In this document: positions 15,455 to 24,071 of the stretch, piece after piece
Numbering within the stretch: the first letter of the stretch is position 1
Layout of the letters: each line of letters starts with the position of its first letter
Source: CAYZZA01 sp964482685
Lineage (GTDB): Bacteria; Bacillota; Bacilli; Lactobacillales; Carnobacteriaceae_A
DNA length: 30,518 nt
Direction of reading: 5' to 3'
NCBI GenBank assembly: GCA_964482685.1
Contig: CAYZZA010000013.1
Coordinates: 1 to 30,518, forward strand
The notes under the pieces: model-generated
Database searches by the model: none
Seen by the model: the letters and a program-made list of their open reading frames with translations, nothing else
What the model was told of the DNA's origin: nothing
Translations under genes and position numbers: made by a program

Positions 15455-16529
15455 ATAACTTCTCCTCCTCCCTCATGCGTGCAATTCGTGTAGCTAGTTC
15501 TTCAGGGATATCAATTTCAGGACTCTCTTCACTCAATAACCATGTGGCTGCGGAGTGACTCTTTGTAATTTCAAACATAGGTGGTTCTTCTTCTTGATCA
15601 ATTTGTAGAGCATACGCGTTTCGGGGAAAGAATGGATCGCCAACAATTTTCTTGGTCATATTCGGTGGATTTCCTGGAATTGAATACAACACATCTGAAT
15701 CTGTCGTCATGTCTGGCATTGCCAACAACAGACCCCAAGTATACGGATGTTTTGGGTTGTAGAAAATCTCATCTGTCGTCCCTTTTTCTACAACACGTCC
15801 AGCGTACATTACGTTCACGTAGTCAGCTACTTTCGCTACAACACCTAAATCATGGGTAATGTAAATAACAGAAATGCCGGTTTTTTCTTGAATTGATTTG
15901 ATTAATTCTAGAATTTTTGCTTGAATCGTTACGTCCAACGCAGTGGTAGGTTCGTCACAAATCAACACATCCGGGTCGCATGCCAATGCAATGGCGATTA
16001 CAATCCGTTGACGCATTCCTCCAGATAGATGGTGCGGATAGTTTTTCATGCGATTTTCTGCATCGGTGATTCCTACAAGTTCCAATAGCTCGACCGCTTT
16101 TTTATGCGCTTCTGCTTTAGGTGTGTTGTAGTGGGTTTGCATGCCTTCCATGATTTGGTTGCCAATATTCATAGTTGGGTCTAAAGACGTCATCGGGTCT
16201 TGGAAGACCATCGCAATACGTTTGCCGTTAATTGTGCGTCTCATTTGTTTTTTTGAAAACTCCAACAAGTTTTTTGTGACCTCTTGGTTGTTGTCTTCGT
16301 ACGTATAGTGGATGCTGCCTTTTTTAATTTTCCCGTTCTTACTTAAAATTCCCATAATGGCTTTTACAGTAACGGATTTTCCACTACCAGACTCTCCTAC
16401 AATGGCGACGGTTTCTCCTTTATACAAATCCAAATCGACTCCTCGTACAGCACGTAGAGGACCACTGGATGTTTTAAATTCAATTTCTAAATCTCTTATT
16501 TCCAGTACTTTTTCTCTTTGCTTTGTCAT
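15441..16529 (-). CDS. oppD: Oligopeptide ABC transporter ATP-binding protein OppD
   Basis: This 362-residue ATPase subunit pairs with OppF. Walker A GESGSGKS is at residues 45-52, the Q-loop MVFQDPMTSLDP near 110-121, signature LSGGMRQR near 168-175, Walker B VLICDEPTTALD near 189-200, and the switch His in YITHDLG near 223. The C-terminal part (HPYTWGLLLAMPDM, then SIPGNPPN) is the oligopeptide/dipeptide transporter domain, which in related proteins carries cysteines for an iron-sulfur cluster; those cysteines are not evident here. The ATG follows AAGGAGG by nine bases, four bases after the oppC stop. Confidence 0.95.
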   Translation of the reverse strand: MTKQREKVLEIRDLEIEFKTSSGPLRAVRGVDLDLYKGETVAIVGESGSGKSVTVKAIMGILSKNGKIKKGSIHYTYEDNNQEVTKNLLEFSKKQMRRTINGKRIAMVFQDPMTSLDPTMNIGNQIMEGMQTHYNTPKAEAHKKAVELLELVGITDAENRMKNYPHHLSGGMRQRIVIAIALACDPDVLICDEPTTALDVTIQAKILELIKSIQEKTGISVIYITHDLGVVAKVADYVNVMYAGRVVEKGTTDEIFYNPKHPYTWGLLLAMPDMTTDSDVLYSIPGNPPNMTKKIVGDPFFPRNAYALQIDQEEEPPMFEITKSHSAATWLLSEESPEIDIPEELATRIARMREEEKLYGVS

Positions 16530-16533
16530 AGGG

Positions 16534-17580
16534 CTAAACCTCCTTCAATGTTGGATCCAATGCGTCTCGTAATCCATCAGCGAGCAAGTTGAAACTAAGC
16601 ATCAACAAGCCCAATACAAGCACAGGTGGAACCATCATATAAAAATGTGTCGTCAATGATTTAAAGTTTTCAGAAATAAGTGAACCTAATGATGCCATTG
16701 GAACTGGAATCCCAATTCCAACGAATGCCAAGAAGGCTTCTGTAAAAATAGCGTTTGGAATGGAGAACATGGACATAATCAAAAGCTGTGAGAAAATGTT
16801 TGGCAAGATTTCCTTAAACATTAGGTTAAAATCTTTTGCTCCCATTGTTTTTGCAGCCAAGACATATTCGCTTTCTTTCAATTTTAACATCGATGCACGA
16901 GCAATTCGGCTCATCCCAATCCAGCCTGTTAAAGCAATGGCTAGTGTGATACTTAAAAGACCTGGCTTTAAGACAATGATTAGCAGCGTGACCACGACAA
17001 GACTTGGAATTCCATTTAACACTTCTAGGAACCGCTGCATAATGTTGTCAATGGCGCCCCCGTAGTACCCTGAAATCATCCCAAAGGTCATCCCAATCAA
17101 GACATCAGCTACAACCGCAACCAATGCGATATACAAAGAGATTTGTGTTCCAACCCATGTCCGTGTGAACAAATCACGACCTAGGACATCTGTTCCAAAC
17201 CAGTGGTACACATCTTCTCCATTTTCTAACTTTTCATATTTATTGACTTTTAATTCACCTGTTGAGGTTTTTAGTGTTTCTGAGCCATCGAAAATACCGA
17301 GTTTTTCAATTCCAGGAATTCGTGGCGCCATGCTTTCATGTCCAGATATTTGTTCATCAAACTCATATCCAGAAAGACTTGGTCCAATAAAGGCTAAAAA
17401 GACAATCAACACAATCATAATAAACCCAAATACAGATCCTTTGTTTTTTGCGACCTTGCGAATCATCTGAACCCAATGGGCGTCTTCGGTATGTTCTTCT
17501 TCATCGTGCTGAATGTCTGGTTGCCCAAGGAATACAAAGCGATCGTTTATCTTTTGTGTGTCCGGGATAGGATTATCCAT
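16534..17580 (-). CDS. oppC: Oligopeptide ABC transporter permease OppC
   Basis: This 348-residue inner permease subunit forms the peptide channel with OppB. A cytoplasmic N-terminus (residues 1-45, HDEEEHTEDAHWVQMIRKVAKNKG) leads to a first membrane segment near 52-72. An extracellular domain of about 80 residues follows, then HWFGTDVLGRDLFTR near 125 (the OppC signature). Five further helices follow, and the EAA loop that contacts the ATPase is at ILPNIF near 262. The ATG follows AAAGGAGAATACAA and overlaps the end of oppB by eight bases. Confidence 0.94.
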   Translation of the reverse strand: MDNPIPDTQKINDRFVFLGQPDIQHDEEEHTEDAHWVQMIRKVAKNKGSVFGFIMIVLIVFLAFIGPSLSGYEFDEQISGHESMAPRIPGIEKLGIFDGSETLKTSTGELKVNKYEKLENGEDVYHWFGTDVLGRDLFTRTWVGTQISLYIALVAVVADVLIGMTFGMISGYYGGAIDNIMQRFLEVLNGIPSLVVVTLLIIVLKPGLLSITLAIALTGWIGMSRIARASMLKLKESEYVLAAKTMGAKDFNLMFKEILPNIFSQLLIMSMFSIPNAIFTEAFLAFVGIGIPVPMASLGSLISENFKSLTTHFYMMVPPVLVLGLLMLSFNLLADGLRDALDPTLKEV

Positions 17581-18514
17581 TTGTATTCTCCTTTGCTAAC
17601 CGTATTCTTGGATCAAGTACGCCGTATAAAATGTCTACGATTAACATTACACCTACATATAAGGCACTGTAGACAAATGCTAAAGACAAAATTACGTTAT
17701 AATCATTGGATTGGATGGCTTGAATCATCAACTGCCCAATCCCAGGGATAGAAAAGATTTTTTCAACAACCAAACTTCCAGTCATCAAACTTACAACTAG
17801 AGGGCCTAAAATGGTAATGATTGAAATCGACGCATTTCGAAGTGCGTGTTTAAAAATCAAATGAATTCCAGATACTCCCTTACTTTCGACAAGCTGAATG
17901 TAATCGGAGTTCATCACTTCAATCATTTCAGTCCTCGTAAACCGGGCAACCGTGGCGGTTACCGTCATACTCAAAGCCAAAGCTGGAAGGACATACGCCA
18001 AATAGCCGTCTTTGGCATTAAAAAGCATAGGAAAGACTTTTAGTCGGAAGCCAAAATAATAGGAAAGACCTAGAGCAAATACGTAAGATGGGATCGAAAC
18101 CCCGATAACCGATAAAAAAGTTGCGATTGTATCCCAGAATGTATTGTGCTTTAAAGCCGCAAATACCCCTAAAGATAAACCGGCGATTGTGCCAATCACA
18201 ATGGACCATGCCCCTAGCACGAGTGAGACTGGCAATCTTGTTTTTAATAGGAGAGACACATCTGTGTTTTTGGAAATCGTGTATGATTTTCCAAAATCTC
18301 CCGTGACCATATTTTTAACATAACGCACAAACTGTATGATGACCGCATCATTCAATCCATATTTGTCTCTTAAAATCATTTGTTGGTCTAACGTTAATTT
18401 TTCATCGTTAAATGGAGATCCTGGCATCAGCTGCATTAAGGCAAACAGAACCAGGACAATAACAAGGAGAGTGAGGATAGACATTAAGACACGCTTCGTG
18501 ACATATTTTTTCAT
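17573..18514 (-). CDS. oppB: Oligopeptide ABC transporter permease OppB
   Basis: This 313-residue permease subunit has six predicted helices. It opens with MKKYVTKRVLMSILTLLVIVLVLFALMQ (basic, then segment 1) and has the family motifs MPGSPFNDEKL near residue 32 and LRDKYGLNDAVIIQF near 50. The EAA-type loop (HALRNASISIITILGPL) is near 222. I start it at the ATG at 18514, eight bases after AAAGGA; a TTG six codons earlier has no better site. It is 127 bases after oppA, with a hairpin in the gap that may limit read-through. Confidence 0.93.
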   Translation of the reverse strand: MKKYVTKRVLMSILTLLVIVLVLFALMQLMPGSPFNDEKLTLDQQMILRDKYGLNDAVIIQFVRYVKNMVTGDFGKSYTISKNTDVSLLLKTRLPVSLVLGAWSIVIGTIAGLSLGVFAALKHNTFWDTIATFLSVIGVSIPSYVFALGLSYYFGFRLKVFPMLFNAKDGYLAYVLPALALSMTVTATVARFTRTEMIEVMNSDYIQLVESKGVSGIHLIFKHALRNASISIITILGPLVVSLMTGSLVVEKIFSIPGIGQLMIQAIQSNDYNVILSLAFVYSALYVGVMLIVDILYGVLDPRIRLAKENTNG

Positions 18515-18551
18515 TGTTCCAGTCCTTTCCAAAGAAATTGTTTGTTAAAAA

Positions 18552-18624
18552 GAAAGAAGACGCCGACAGAAGGATAGACAGTGTGGATACAAGCTAACCC
18601 GATGTCTTCTCTCTATGCGTCTTC
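18552..18624 (-). terminator. Possible attenuator between oppA and oppB
   Basis: GAAGACGC (read on the minus strand from 18624) pairs with GCGTCTTC ending at 18556. On the minus strand it is followed by TTTCTTTTT. The loop is long (53 bases). The position fits partial termination after the abundant binding protein, as in many ABC operons; that function is inferred. Confidence 0.4.
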
Positions 18625-18641
18625 TCAATTAATTGAACTGC

Positions 18642-20309
18642 TTATTCTTTTGTAGCGTATTTTAGGATACGTGGAATTCCAACTGCGTGGAAGTCAACGC
18701 CAGAAATGTTGTCTTTTGTCATGACCGCACTACCTTTTTGGTACAAAGGAAGAACCGCTGCATCGCCAAGTAAGAGAGCTTCTGCTTCATGTAAAGCTTC
18801 CCATCTAGCTTCTTTATCTAAGACCAAGTCTCCAGACTGAGCACTTTCAATGATTTCATTGTATTCATCCATTTTCCAGTCACCCGTGTTGTATGAGTTT
18901 CCTTCTAACCAAAGTTCTAAGTAGGTCATTGGGTCTGCGTAGTCTGGGCCCCATCTTGTCAATCCAAGTTCATAGTCCCCGTTTTGCATTCTTTCGAGTC
19001 TTGTTTTCTTAGGCATTTGTTCGATTTCAATCGTCACGCCTTCAAGGTTTTCTTCAATTTGAGATTTCAACATTTGAGACACGTTGATAGAACTTTCTGT
19101 GTCTTCAACAATCAGACTAAATGTGAACTCGTCGTCGCCCAATTCTTCTTTTGCTTCTTCGAAGTGTTTTTTCGCTTCTTCAGGGTTGTACTCTAAGAAT
19201 GTTCCACCTGTTTCACGGAAATCTTTTCCATCTGGTCCTGTGGCAAGTGTTTGTGGCACGATAAAGTCAGCTGGAATAGAACCGTCTTTTAGGGCTGTAT
19301 CTGCTACAGTTTGTTTATCCATAGACATCCCAATAGCTTTTCTGAGGTTTGTATTGTCTAGCGCTGGAACGCGTGTGTTTGGAGATACGTACCAGAGGTA
19401 CCCAGCTTGGATGTTTGAGAATTCAGGATCGTCTTTAAACAAGTCAACTTGTTCCCCTGCAAGCACAACAACATCTAAGTCTCCATTTTGGTAGGACAAC
19501 ATGGCTTGTTGAGAATCTTTGATAATTTGGTACGTTAGTCCACCTAGTGTTATGCTGTCTGCATCATAATAGGTATCATTTTTTTCTAATTCGATTTTTG
19601 TAGTGGCGGGCTCATAAGACGTTACTTTAAAGGCACCGTTTGCCACTAATGTATCCGCAGATGAACCGTAATTCTCGCCTACTTCATCCATGAATTTTTC
19701 GTTCATTGGATAGAAAGGTGGGAATGTCATCAAACTTTCAAAAAATGGTACTGGGTGAGACAAAGTAACTTCCAATGTTGTGTCGTCTAATGCGACTACA
19801 CCAAGGTCATCGAGTTCTTTTGTGCCTGCTGTAATTTCATCTGCATTTTCTACACCAGCAACGCCCATGATGTAGCTGTATTCTGACCCTGTCTCAGGGT
19901 TAACTAATTTTTGCCACGCATAGACAAAGTCATTAGCAGTTACTTTTTCGCCGTTTGTCCAAACTGCATCTTCTTGTAATTTAAATGTGTAGGTTAATCC
20001 ATCTTCACTAACTTCCGTTTCTTTTGCAAGAGCGGGAACAGTACTTCCATCTGTATCGGTACGATACAATCCATCGATTGTGTTTGCTAATACTTCAAGA
20101 GATGCGCCATCAGTCGCAATTTGAGGATCCATGGAAGCTACTTCCACGTCAATCTGAACATTTAGCGTTTCCCCACCCGCTATGCCATCGGTGGTCACAG
20201 AAGAATCCGGTGCCTCTGCCCCATCATCTGTGGCTCCTCCACATGCTGCAAGAAGGGTCATCGCTGCCAAGCTTGTCGCATACATTTTCCATCTATTTTT
20301 TCTGGCCAT
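18642..20309 (-). CDS. oppA: Oligopeptide-binding lipoprotein OppA
   Basis: This 555-residue extracellular lipoprotein of the SBP_bac_5 family captures peptides for the OppBCDF importer. The signal peptide MARKNRWKMYATSLAAMTLLAAC ends in a lipobox with Cys23; a Gly-, Asp- and Ser-rich linker follows. The family core shows LAKETEVSEDGLTYTFKLQ and VWTNGEKVTANDFVYAWQK near residues 95-140, and LTRWGPDYADPMTYLELW near 465-482, all typical of OppA. The ATG follows AGGAGG by seven bases. It is first in oppABCDF under a strong promoter. The peptide range is not predictable. Confidence 0.95.
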   Translation of the reverse strand: MARKNRWKMYATSLAAMTLLAACGGATDDGAEAPDSSVTTDGIAGGETLNVQIDVEVASMDPQIATDGASLEVLANTIDGLYRTDTDGSTVPALAKETEVSEDGLTYTFKLQEDAVWTNGEKVTANDFVYAWQKLVNPETGSEYSYIMGVAGVENADEITAGTKELDDLGVVALDDTTLEVTLSHPVPFFESLMTFPPFYPMNEKFMDEVGENYGSSADTLVANGAFKVTSYEPATTKIELEKNDTYYDADSITLGGLTYQIIKDSQQAMLSYQNGDLDVVVLAGEQVDLFKDDPEFSNIQAGYLWYVSPNTRVPALDNTNLRKAIGMSMDKQTVADTALKDGSIPADFIVPQTLATGPDGKDFRETGGTFLEYNPEEAKKHFEEAKEELGDDEFTFSLIVEDTESSINVSQMLKSQIEENLEGVTIEIEQMPKKTRLERMQNGDYELGLTRWGPDYADPMTYLELWLEGNSYNTGDWKMDEYNEIIESAQSGDLVLDKEARWEALHEAEALLLGDAAVLPLYQKGSAVMTKDNISGVDFHAVGIPRILKYATKE

Positions 20310-20346
20310 TCATATTCCTCCTAATAAAATAATTGCGTTAAAAGTC

Positions 20347-20364
20347 TATGAGTTTTTTCTCATA
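20347..20364 (-). other. Hairpin in the oppA leader
   Basis: TATGAG and CTCATA face each other around six A residues on the minus strand, immediately after the expected transcription start. It could stabilise the mRNA or be an operator. No known regulator motif is recognised. Confidence 0.3.
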
Positions 20365-20374
20365 TGATATTGAA

Positions 20375-20403
20375 AGTATACTGTCTGCCCATTCAATAGT
20401 CAA
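20375..20403 (-). promoter_or_regulatory. oppA promoter
   Basis: On the minus strand: TTGACT (20398-20403), a 17-base spacer, and TATACT (20375-20380). It is near consensus, with a leader of about 60 bases to the oppA start. It sits immediately after the metQ terminator, so opp is its own unit. Confidence 0.7.
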
Positions 20404-20406
20404 GAC

Positions 20407-20451
20407 AAAAAAAAACAAGAACATGGAATAATTATTCTACGTTCTTGTTTT
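20407..20451 (-). terminator. Terminator after metQ
   Basis: AAAACAAGAAC faces GTTCTTGTTTT, with an inner GGAATAATTATTC fold. On the minus strand a run of nine or more Ts follows. It ends the met operon just before the oppA promoter. Confidence 0.85.
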
Positions 20452-20465
20452 CATAATCGTATTAT

Positions 20466-21338
20466 TTATTTTTCTACAGGAACAACAGCGCCATCCCATG
20501 TTTTTGTAATATAATCGTGTGTTTCTTGAGACTGCAGCTCTGCAATCAAAGCTGCAATCAGCTTGTTGTCTTTGTCTTCTGCTCGAGCTGCAATCACGTT
20601 TCCATATGGAGATGAAGTGTTCTCAAGTGCGATAGAGTCTTTGACTGGATTTAAGTCGTGGTCGACCGCAAAGTTTGAGTTAATGAAAATAACATCTCCC
20701 TCATCTTCTTCTAACAATGTAGGCATTAAAGCTGCCTCAAATTCAGATTCAAAGACAAGGTTACGAGGGTTTTCGGCAATATCATCAAAAGAGGCTTGTG
20801 TTAAATCAACGCCTTCTTTGACTGTCACAAGACCAGCTTCTTCAAGAATTCCAATCACACGCCCGTGATCAGGCACGCTGCTGCTAACAAGAATTTTTGC
20901 GCCATCTGGAAGGTCTTCTAAAGAATCGTGTCTCTTTGAGTATCCACCAAGGGGTTCGATATGAATAGCTCCTAAGTTTACAAAGTCAAAGTCGTTTTGA
21001 GCAACTTGCTCTTCAAAGTAAGGGCCATGTTGGAAATAGTTGGCATCGATATCTCCTTCGTCTAAAGCCACGTTAGGCAAAATGTAATCGTTGTACGTGA
21101 TAATGTCCAATTCAATACCTTGTTCTTCTAATTTTGGTTTTACAAACTCTAAAATCTCTGCATGTGGAATATTGGATGCTCCAATTTTTAGTGTACCCGT
21201 TGCTTCAGCTGTCTCAGTAGTGTCTGTTGAACCAGTGGTGTCCTCTGTTGTGTTGCCTGCTCCACACCCTGCGATAAATAATGTTGTCGCCGCAATTCCT
21301 GCTGTCAACCATTTTTTATACCTTGTTATGTTTATCAT
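20466..21338 (-). CDS. metQ: Methionine-binding lipoprotein MetQ
   Basis: This 290-residue extracellular lipoprotein of the NlpA family captures methionine for the MetN-MetP importer. The signal peptide ends in LFIAGC with Cys25; a Thr- and Glu-rich linker follows to about residue 50. The family core is IGASNIPHAEILEFVKP near 52-68, DYILPNVALDEGDIDANYFQHGPYF near 82-107, and SPYGNVIAAR near 241. TWDGAVVPV closes the protein. The ATG is preceded by AGGGGGAAAC. It is last in metN-metP-metQ, ahead of a strong terminator. Confidence 0.95.
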   Translation of the reverse strand: MINITRYKKWLTAGIAATTLFIAGCGAGNTTEDTTGSTDTTETAEATGTLKIGASNIPHAEILEFVKPKLEEQGIELDIITYNDYILPNVALDEGDIDANYFQHGPYFEEQVAQNDFDFVNLGAIHIEPLGGYSKRHDSLEDLPDGAKILVSSSVPDHGRVIGILEEAGLVTVKEGVDLTQASFDDIAENPRNLVFESEFEAALMPTLLEEDEGDVIFINSNFAVDHDLNPVKDSIALENTSSPYGNVIAARAEDKDNKLIAALIAELQSQETHDYITKTWDGAVVPVEK

Positions 21339-21408
21339 GTTTGTTTCCCCCTGTTTTTATGTTTTTTGTTTGTGTAGTTGGATATGTTTTGCTATGACTG
21401 TTCTATCT

Positions 21409-21434
21409 GATGCATATAGTGCACCACATGCATC
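21409..21434 (-). other. Inverted repeat between metP and metQ
   Basis: GATGCAT and ATGCATC are perfect 7-base arms around 12 bases in the 119-base metP-metQ gap. No T-run follows, so mRNA processing or stabilisation is more likely than termination. This is inference from position. Confidence 0.35.
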
Positions 21435-21457
21435 GTTTTATCTCTTAACGATACCTT

Positions 21458-22150
21458 CTATCTCTTGTCTACCGCTTTGACCAATAGATCGCCTATAAGT
21501 TGGATAAAAAAGACTATCACTAAAATAATAGCGGTTGAAACAAGGGTAACCGTTGGCTTGTTGCGCTGGAATCCTACGAGGTACGCTAAATTCCCTAGTC
21601 CTCCAGCCCCAATGACCCCTGCCATGGCGGTGTACCCAACAATTGAAATCCCTGTTGTGGTAATGCCCGAAATTAGGGTAGGCAAACTTTCTGGAATCAA
21701 TACTTTCGCCACTAGTTGGCCTTTGCTTGCACCCATCGCTTCTGCTGCTTCAATCACCCCCTTGTCAATTTCTTTGAACGAACTTTCTACAAGTCTAGCG
21801 TAAAAGGGAGCAGCTGAAAACACGAGAGCTGGCAGCCCTGCTGTTGGCCCTGTAATGGTTTGTAGTAGTAATTTAGTAAACGGAATGAGGAGAACGATCA
21901 GTATAAGAAATGGAACGGAACGAAAGAAGTTCACGATTACTGAGATGATGCGATAAAGAATCTTTTGCAGGGCTGTGTCTCCTTTTTGGGTTTGGTACAA
22001 CACCAACCCTAAAATTAACCCAATGAAAAATACGAGAACAACCGATACGGCCGTCATATATAATGTCTCTGTTGTTGCACTCCACACCTTTTCCCAGTTT
22101 ACATCTGAAAATTGTATGTATTTTAAAATCGTTGCTTGGATTTCACTCAT
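21458..22150 (-). CDS. metP: Methionine ABC transporter permease MetP/MetI
   Basis: This 230-residue membrane subunit of the methionine importer has five to six helices. The family segments FRSVPFLILIVLLIPFTK near residues 75-92 and EAMGASKGQLVAKVLIPESLPTLISGI (the EAA loop that contacts MetN) near 136-162 are clear. AGVIGAGGLGNLAY near 183-196 is typical of MetI. I start it at the ATG at 22150, six bases from AGGTG. It overlaps the metN stop by eight bases (ATGAGTGA), so it should be translationally coupled. Confidence 0.93.
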   Translation of the reverse strand: MSEIQATILKYIQFSDVNWEKVWSATTETLYMTAVSVVLVFFIGLILGLVLYQTQKGDTALQKILYRIISVIVNFFRSVPFLILIVLLIPFTKLLLQTITGPTAGLPALVFSAAPFYARLVESSFKEIDKGVIEAAEAMGASKGQLVAKVLIPESLPTLISGITTTGISIVGYTAMAGVIGAGGLGNLAYLVGFQRNKPTVTLVSTAIILVIVFFIQLIGDLLVKAVDKR

Positions 22151-23186
22151 GTACATCACCTACATCCATCTCTTCAATTTGAACCCCAAAGTCTTTAAAA
22201 TCTTGAATGGTGTCCCCAATCGCGCGGTCCTCTCCGGTTAGCTGAACGAGCAACGAGCCTACGGATTCTTCTTTTGTGGATTGAATAGTTCCTTGAATGA
22301 TATTGATATCCACATCTCGAGTACGGCTAACTTTGGTAATGACAGGCATCTTAGCTGAACCTGGACTAAAGATTAAGCGGATAATTTTTCCGGTTGGGAA
22401 TTGTGTCCGCAAATCTTCCAAGACTCGCACTGTATCTGGCTGATCTTGTCCTGTGTCTTGCCGGACAAATTTTTTTGTAATGGGTTCTTTAGGACGTTTA
22501 AATACGTCCATCACCGCACCTTCTTCCACGACTCGTCCCTCCTCCATCACAGCTACCTTGTTACATATCTTTCGCACAACTGCCATCTCGTGTGTAATCA
22601 AGACGATGGTTAAACCTAGTCGACGGTTGATTGCAACAAGTAAATCCAATATTTGGTCCGTTGTTTCTGGATCTAAGGCGGAAGTGGCTTCGTCACACAA
22701 CAACAATGTTGGCTCGTTAGCTAACGAACGCGCAATGCCTACTCGCTGTTTTTGTCCTCCGGATAACTCAGATGGATAGGCGTCTTCCCTGCCACTTAGC
22801 CCAACCAAGTCAATCAACTCACGTGCTTTGGCTTGTCTTTTGGCTGCTGGAACTCCGGCAATCTCTAAAGGAAACATAATGTTTTCCAAAACCGTACGGC
22901 TCCAAAGCAAGTGGAAATGTTGAAAAATCATGCCGATTTTTTGGCGTTCCTTGCGCAAGTCTTTTCCATGTAAAGCGGTCAGTTCATTGTCTCCAATCCA
23001 AACTTTCCCACTCGTTGGTTTTTCAAGTCCATTTAACAACCGAATCAACGTACTTTTTCCAGCTCCGGAATATCCAATGATGCCGTAAATGTCTTCTTTT
23101 TCAATGGTTAAATCAACGTGGTCAACTGCGTGTACGGTCGTGCTTTTCGTTTTAAATACTTTTGAGACATTTTCTAAGCGGATCAT
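22143..23186 (-). CDS. metN: Methionine ABC transporter ATP-binding protein MetN
   Basis: This 347-residue ATPase powers methionine import. Walker A GYSGAGKST is at residues 38-46, the Q-loop MIFQHFHLLWSRTV near 86-99, signature LSGGQKQR near 140-147, Walker B LLLCDEATSALD near 160-171, and the switch His in LITHEMA near 195. The C-terminal NIL domain (about 265-347) senses methionine inside the cell and slows transport in known homologues. The ATG follows AAAGGA by nine bases. It is first in the operon and is preceded by the T-box leader. Confidence 0.96.
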   Translation of the reverse strand: MIRLENVSKVFKTKSTTVHAVDHVDLTIEKEDIYGIIGYSGAGKSTLIRLLNGLEKPTSGKVWIGDNELTALHGKDLRKERQKIGMIFQHFHLLWSRTVLENIMFPLEIAGVPAAKRQAKARELIDLVGLSGREDAYPSELSGGQKQRVGIARSLANEPTLLLCDEATSALDPETTDQILDLLVAINRRLGLTIVLITHEMAVVRKICNKVAVMEEGRVVEEGAVMDVFKRPKEPITKKFVRQDTGQDQPDTVRVLEDLRTQFPTGKIIRLIFSPGSAKMPVITKVSRTRDVDINIIQGTIQSTKEESVGSLLVQLTGEDRAIGDTIQDFKDFGVQIEEMDVGDVHE

Positions 23187-23264
23187 GCCGACACATCCTT
23201 TCGTATTTGTTTGACTCTGTTCATAGGGCCCACCAATCTTTGTTCTCGATAAATACCTTTTTTC

Positions 23265-23588
23265 CTTTAAAAAACAAAAAACGCCCTTTTCGAGTATCGC
23301 TACTCAAAAAGGACGAAAGTGTGCTTTCGTGTTACCACCTTTGTTTCTCTTCTTTATCGCTAAAGAAAAGCTCAGCCAGTACTCGGGAGTTTAGGTATCC
23401 GTGTATACTGCGGCATGTTATCGGATGCACCCGGAAATGGCTTAAGATTGTCTCTCACCACTTCTGCTCAAAGACCATATTCAATCCTGCTCACATGACC
23501 CTCTCTCACCAAACGAAGGCTCTCTTTGCATGCTGTCTTGGATTTACTCTTCTTCTCAACGCATTTTATATCGTATCATTTTCTAATT
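23265..23588 (-). ncRNA. T-box riboswitch, probably Met-specific
   Basis: This leader regulates metN-P-Q by sensing uncharged tRNA. The T-box sequence GGTGGTAACACG is at 23328-23340 (minus strand), within an antiterminator whose arm AAAGG pairs with CCTTT. A competing terminator hairpin (23281-23315, CTTTTTGAGTA facing TACTCGAAAAGGG) is followed by a T-run at 23270-23280. In Stem I, AATCC pairs with GGATT, and just below is GAATATGG, which places ATG (23476-23478) as the specifier codon. That predicts tRNA-Met. Low charged tRNA-Met would stabilise antitermination and turn the importer on. Confidence 0.88.
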
Positions 23589-23594
23589 AAACAC

Positions 23595-23624
23595 AGTATA
23601 GCACATGATTCTAGCGATTGTCAA
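23595..23624 (-). promoter_or_regulatory. Promoter of the T-box/metN-P-Q operon
   Basis: On the minus strand: TTGACA (23619-23624), an 18-base spacer, and TATACT (23595-23600) preceded by TGC, an extended -10. It starts the leader near 23588. Confidence 0.72.
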
Positions 23625-23655
23625 CTCTTACCTTCACCATTTTCTCATTTCTTTC

Positions 23656-24000
23656 TCATCTCACTGACGTGTCGAGGAGGTGCGTGTAGGAAACTATCCA
23701 ATTGTTTGCTGGATCAGCTGCGTGTAACTGTTCTGGATTTTCTTCAATTTGCGTGTTCCATTGAACAATTTTCATCGAAACAGGTGCAAGAAATTCAGTG
23801 ACTGCTTTATCCCCTTCTACGCTAATCAGCACATCGCCTTTTTTTAAAGTCTGTTGTTCCAAAGGCAATTCTGCATACATAATGGTGCCAACTTCTTCTT
23901 GGGCTGCTTGTGTAAATCGCAAAGTCAAGACGCCGTCTTTTTCTTCCACCCAAAATTCGTTGCCGGTCTTTTCTTGAACACGCGCATCGTTTTTATCCAT
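23656..24000 (-). CDS. gcvH: GcvH-like lipoyl-domain protein
   Basis: This 114-residue protein resembles the lipoate-carrying H protein of glycine cleavage. The lipoyl hairpin is ISVEGDKAVTEFLAPVSMKIV, with the likely lipoylated Lys65. The Asn-Pro-Glu turn (NTQIEENPEQLHAAD) and the closing WIVSY match the family C-terminus. It is shorter than usual (about 125-130) and no gcvT, gcvP or lipoate ligase lies in the window. In such genomes stand-alone GcvH often acts as a lipoyl relay to other complexes; that role is inferred. The ATG follows GGAGGAG. It lies 71 bases after rodA on the same strand and is probably co-transcribed. Confidence 0.78.
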   Translation of the reverse strand: MDKNDARVQEKTGNEFWVEEKDGVLTLRFTQAAQEEVGTIMYAELPLEQQTLKKGDVLISVEGDKAVTEFLAPVSMKIVQWNTQIEENPEQLHAADPANNWIVSYTHLLDTSVR

Positions 24001-24071
24001 CTGTTGTCTCCTCCTTTTTTAGACTCATCTCGTTTACTTTTTCTTTTCTTCCTATTTATGTTGTTCTTTCG

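Noticed and set aside
23162..23590. 142-codon plus-strand reading frame over the metN leader
   Set aside because: It is the antisense of a clear T-box riboswitch and metN start; no ribosome site or protein-like pattern.
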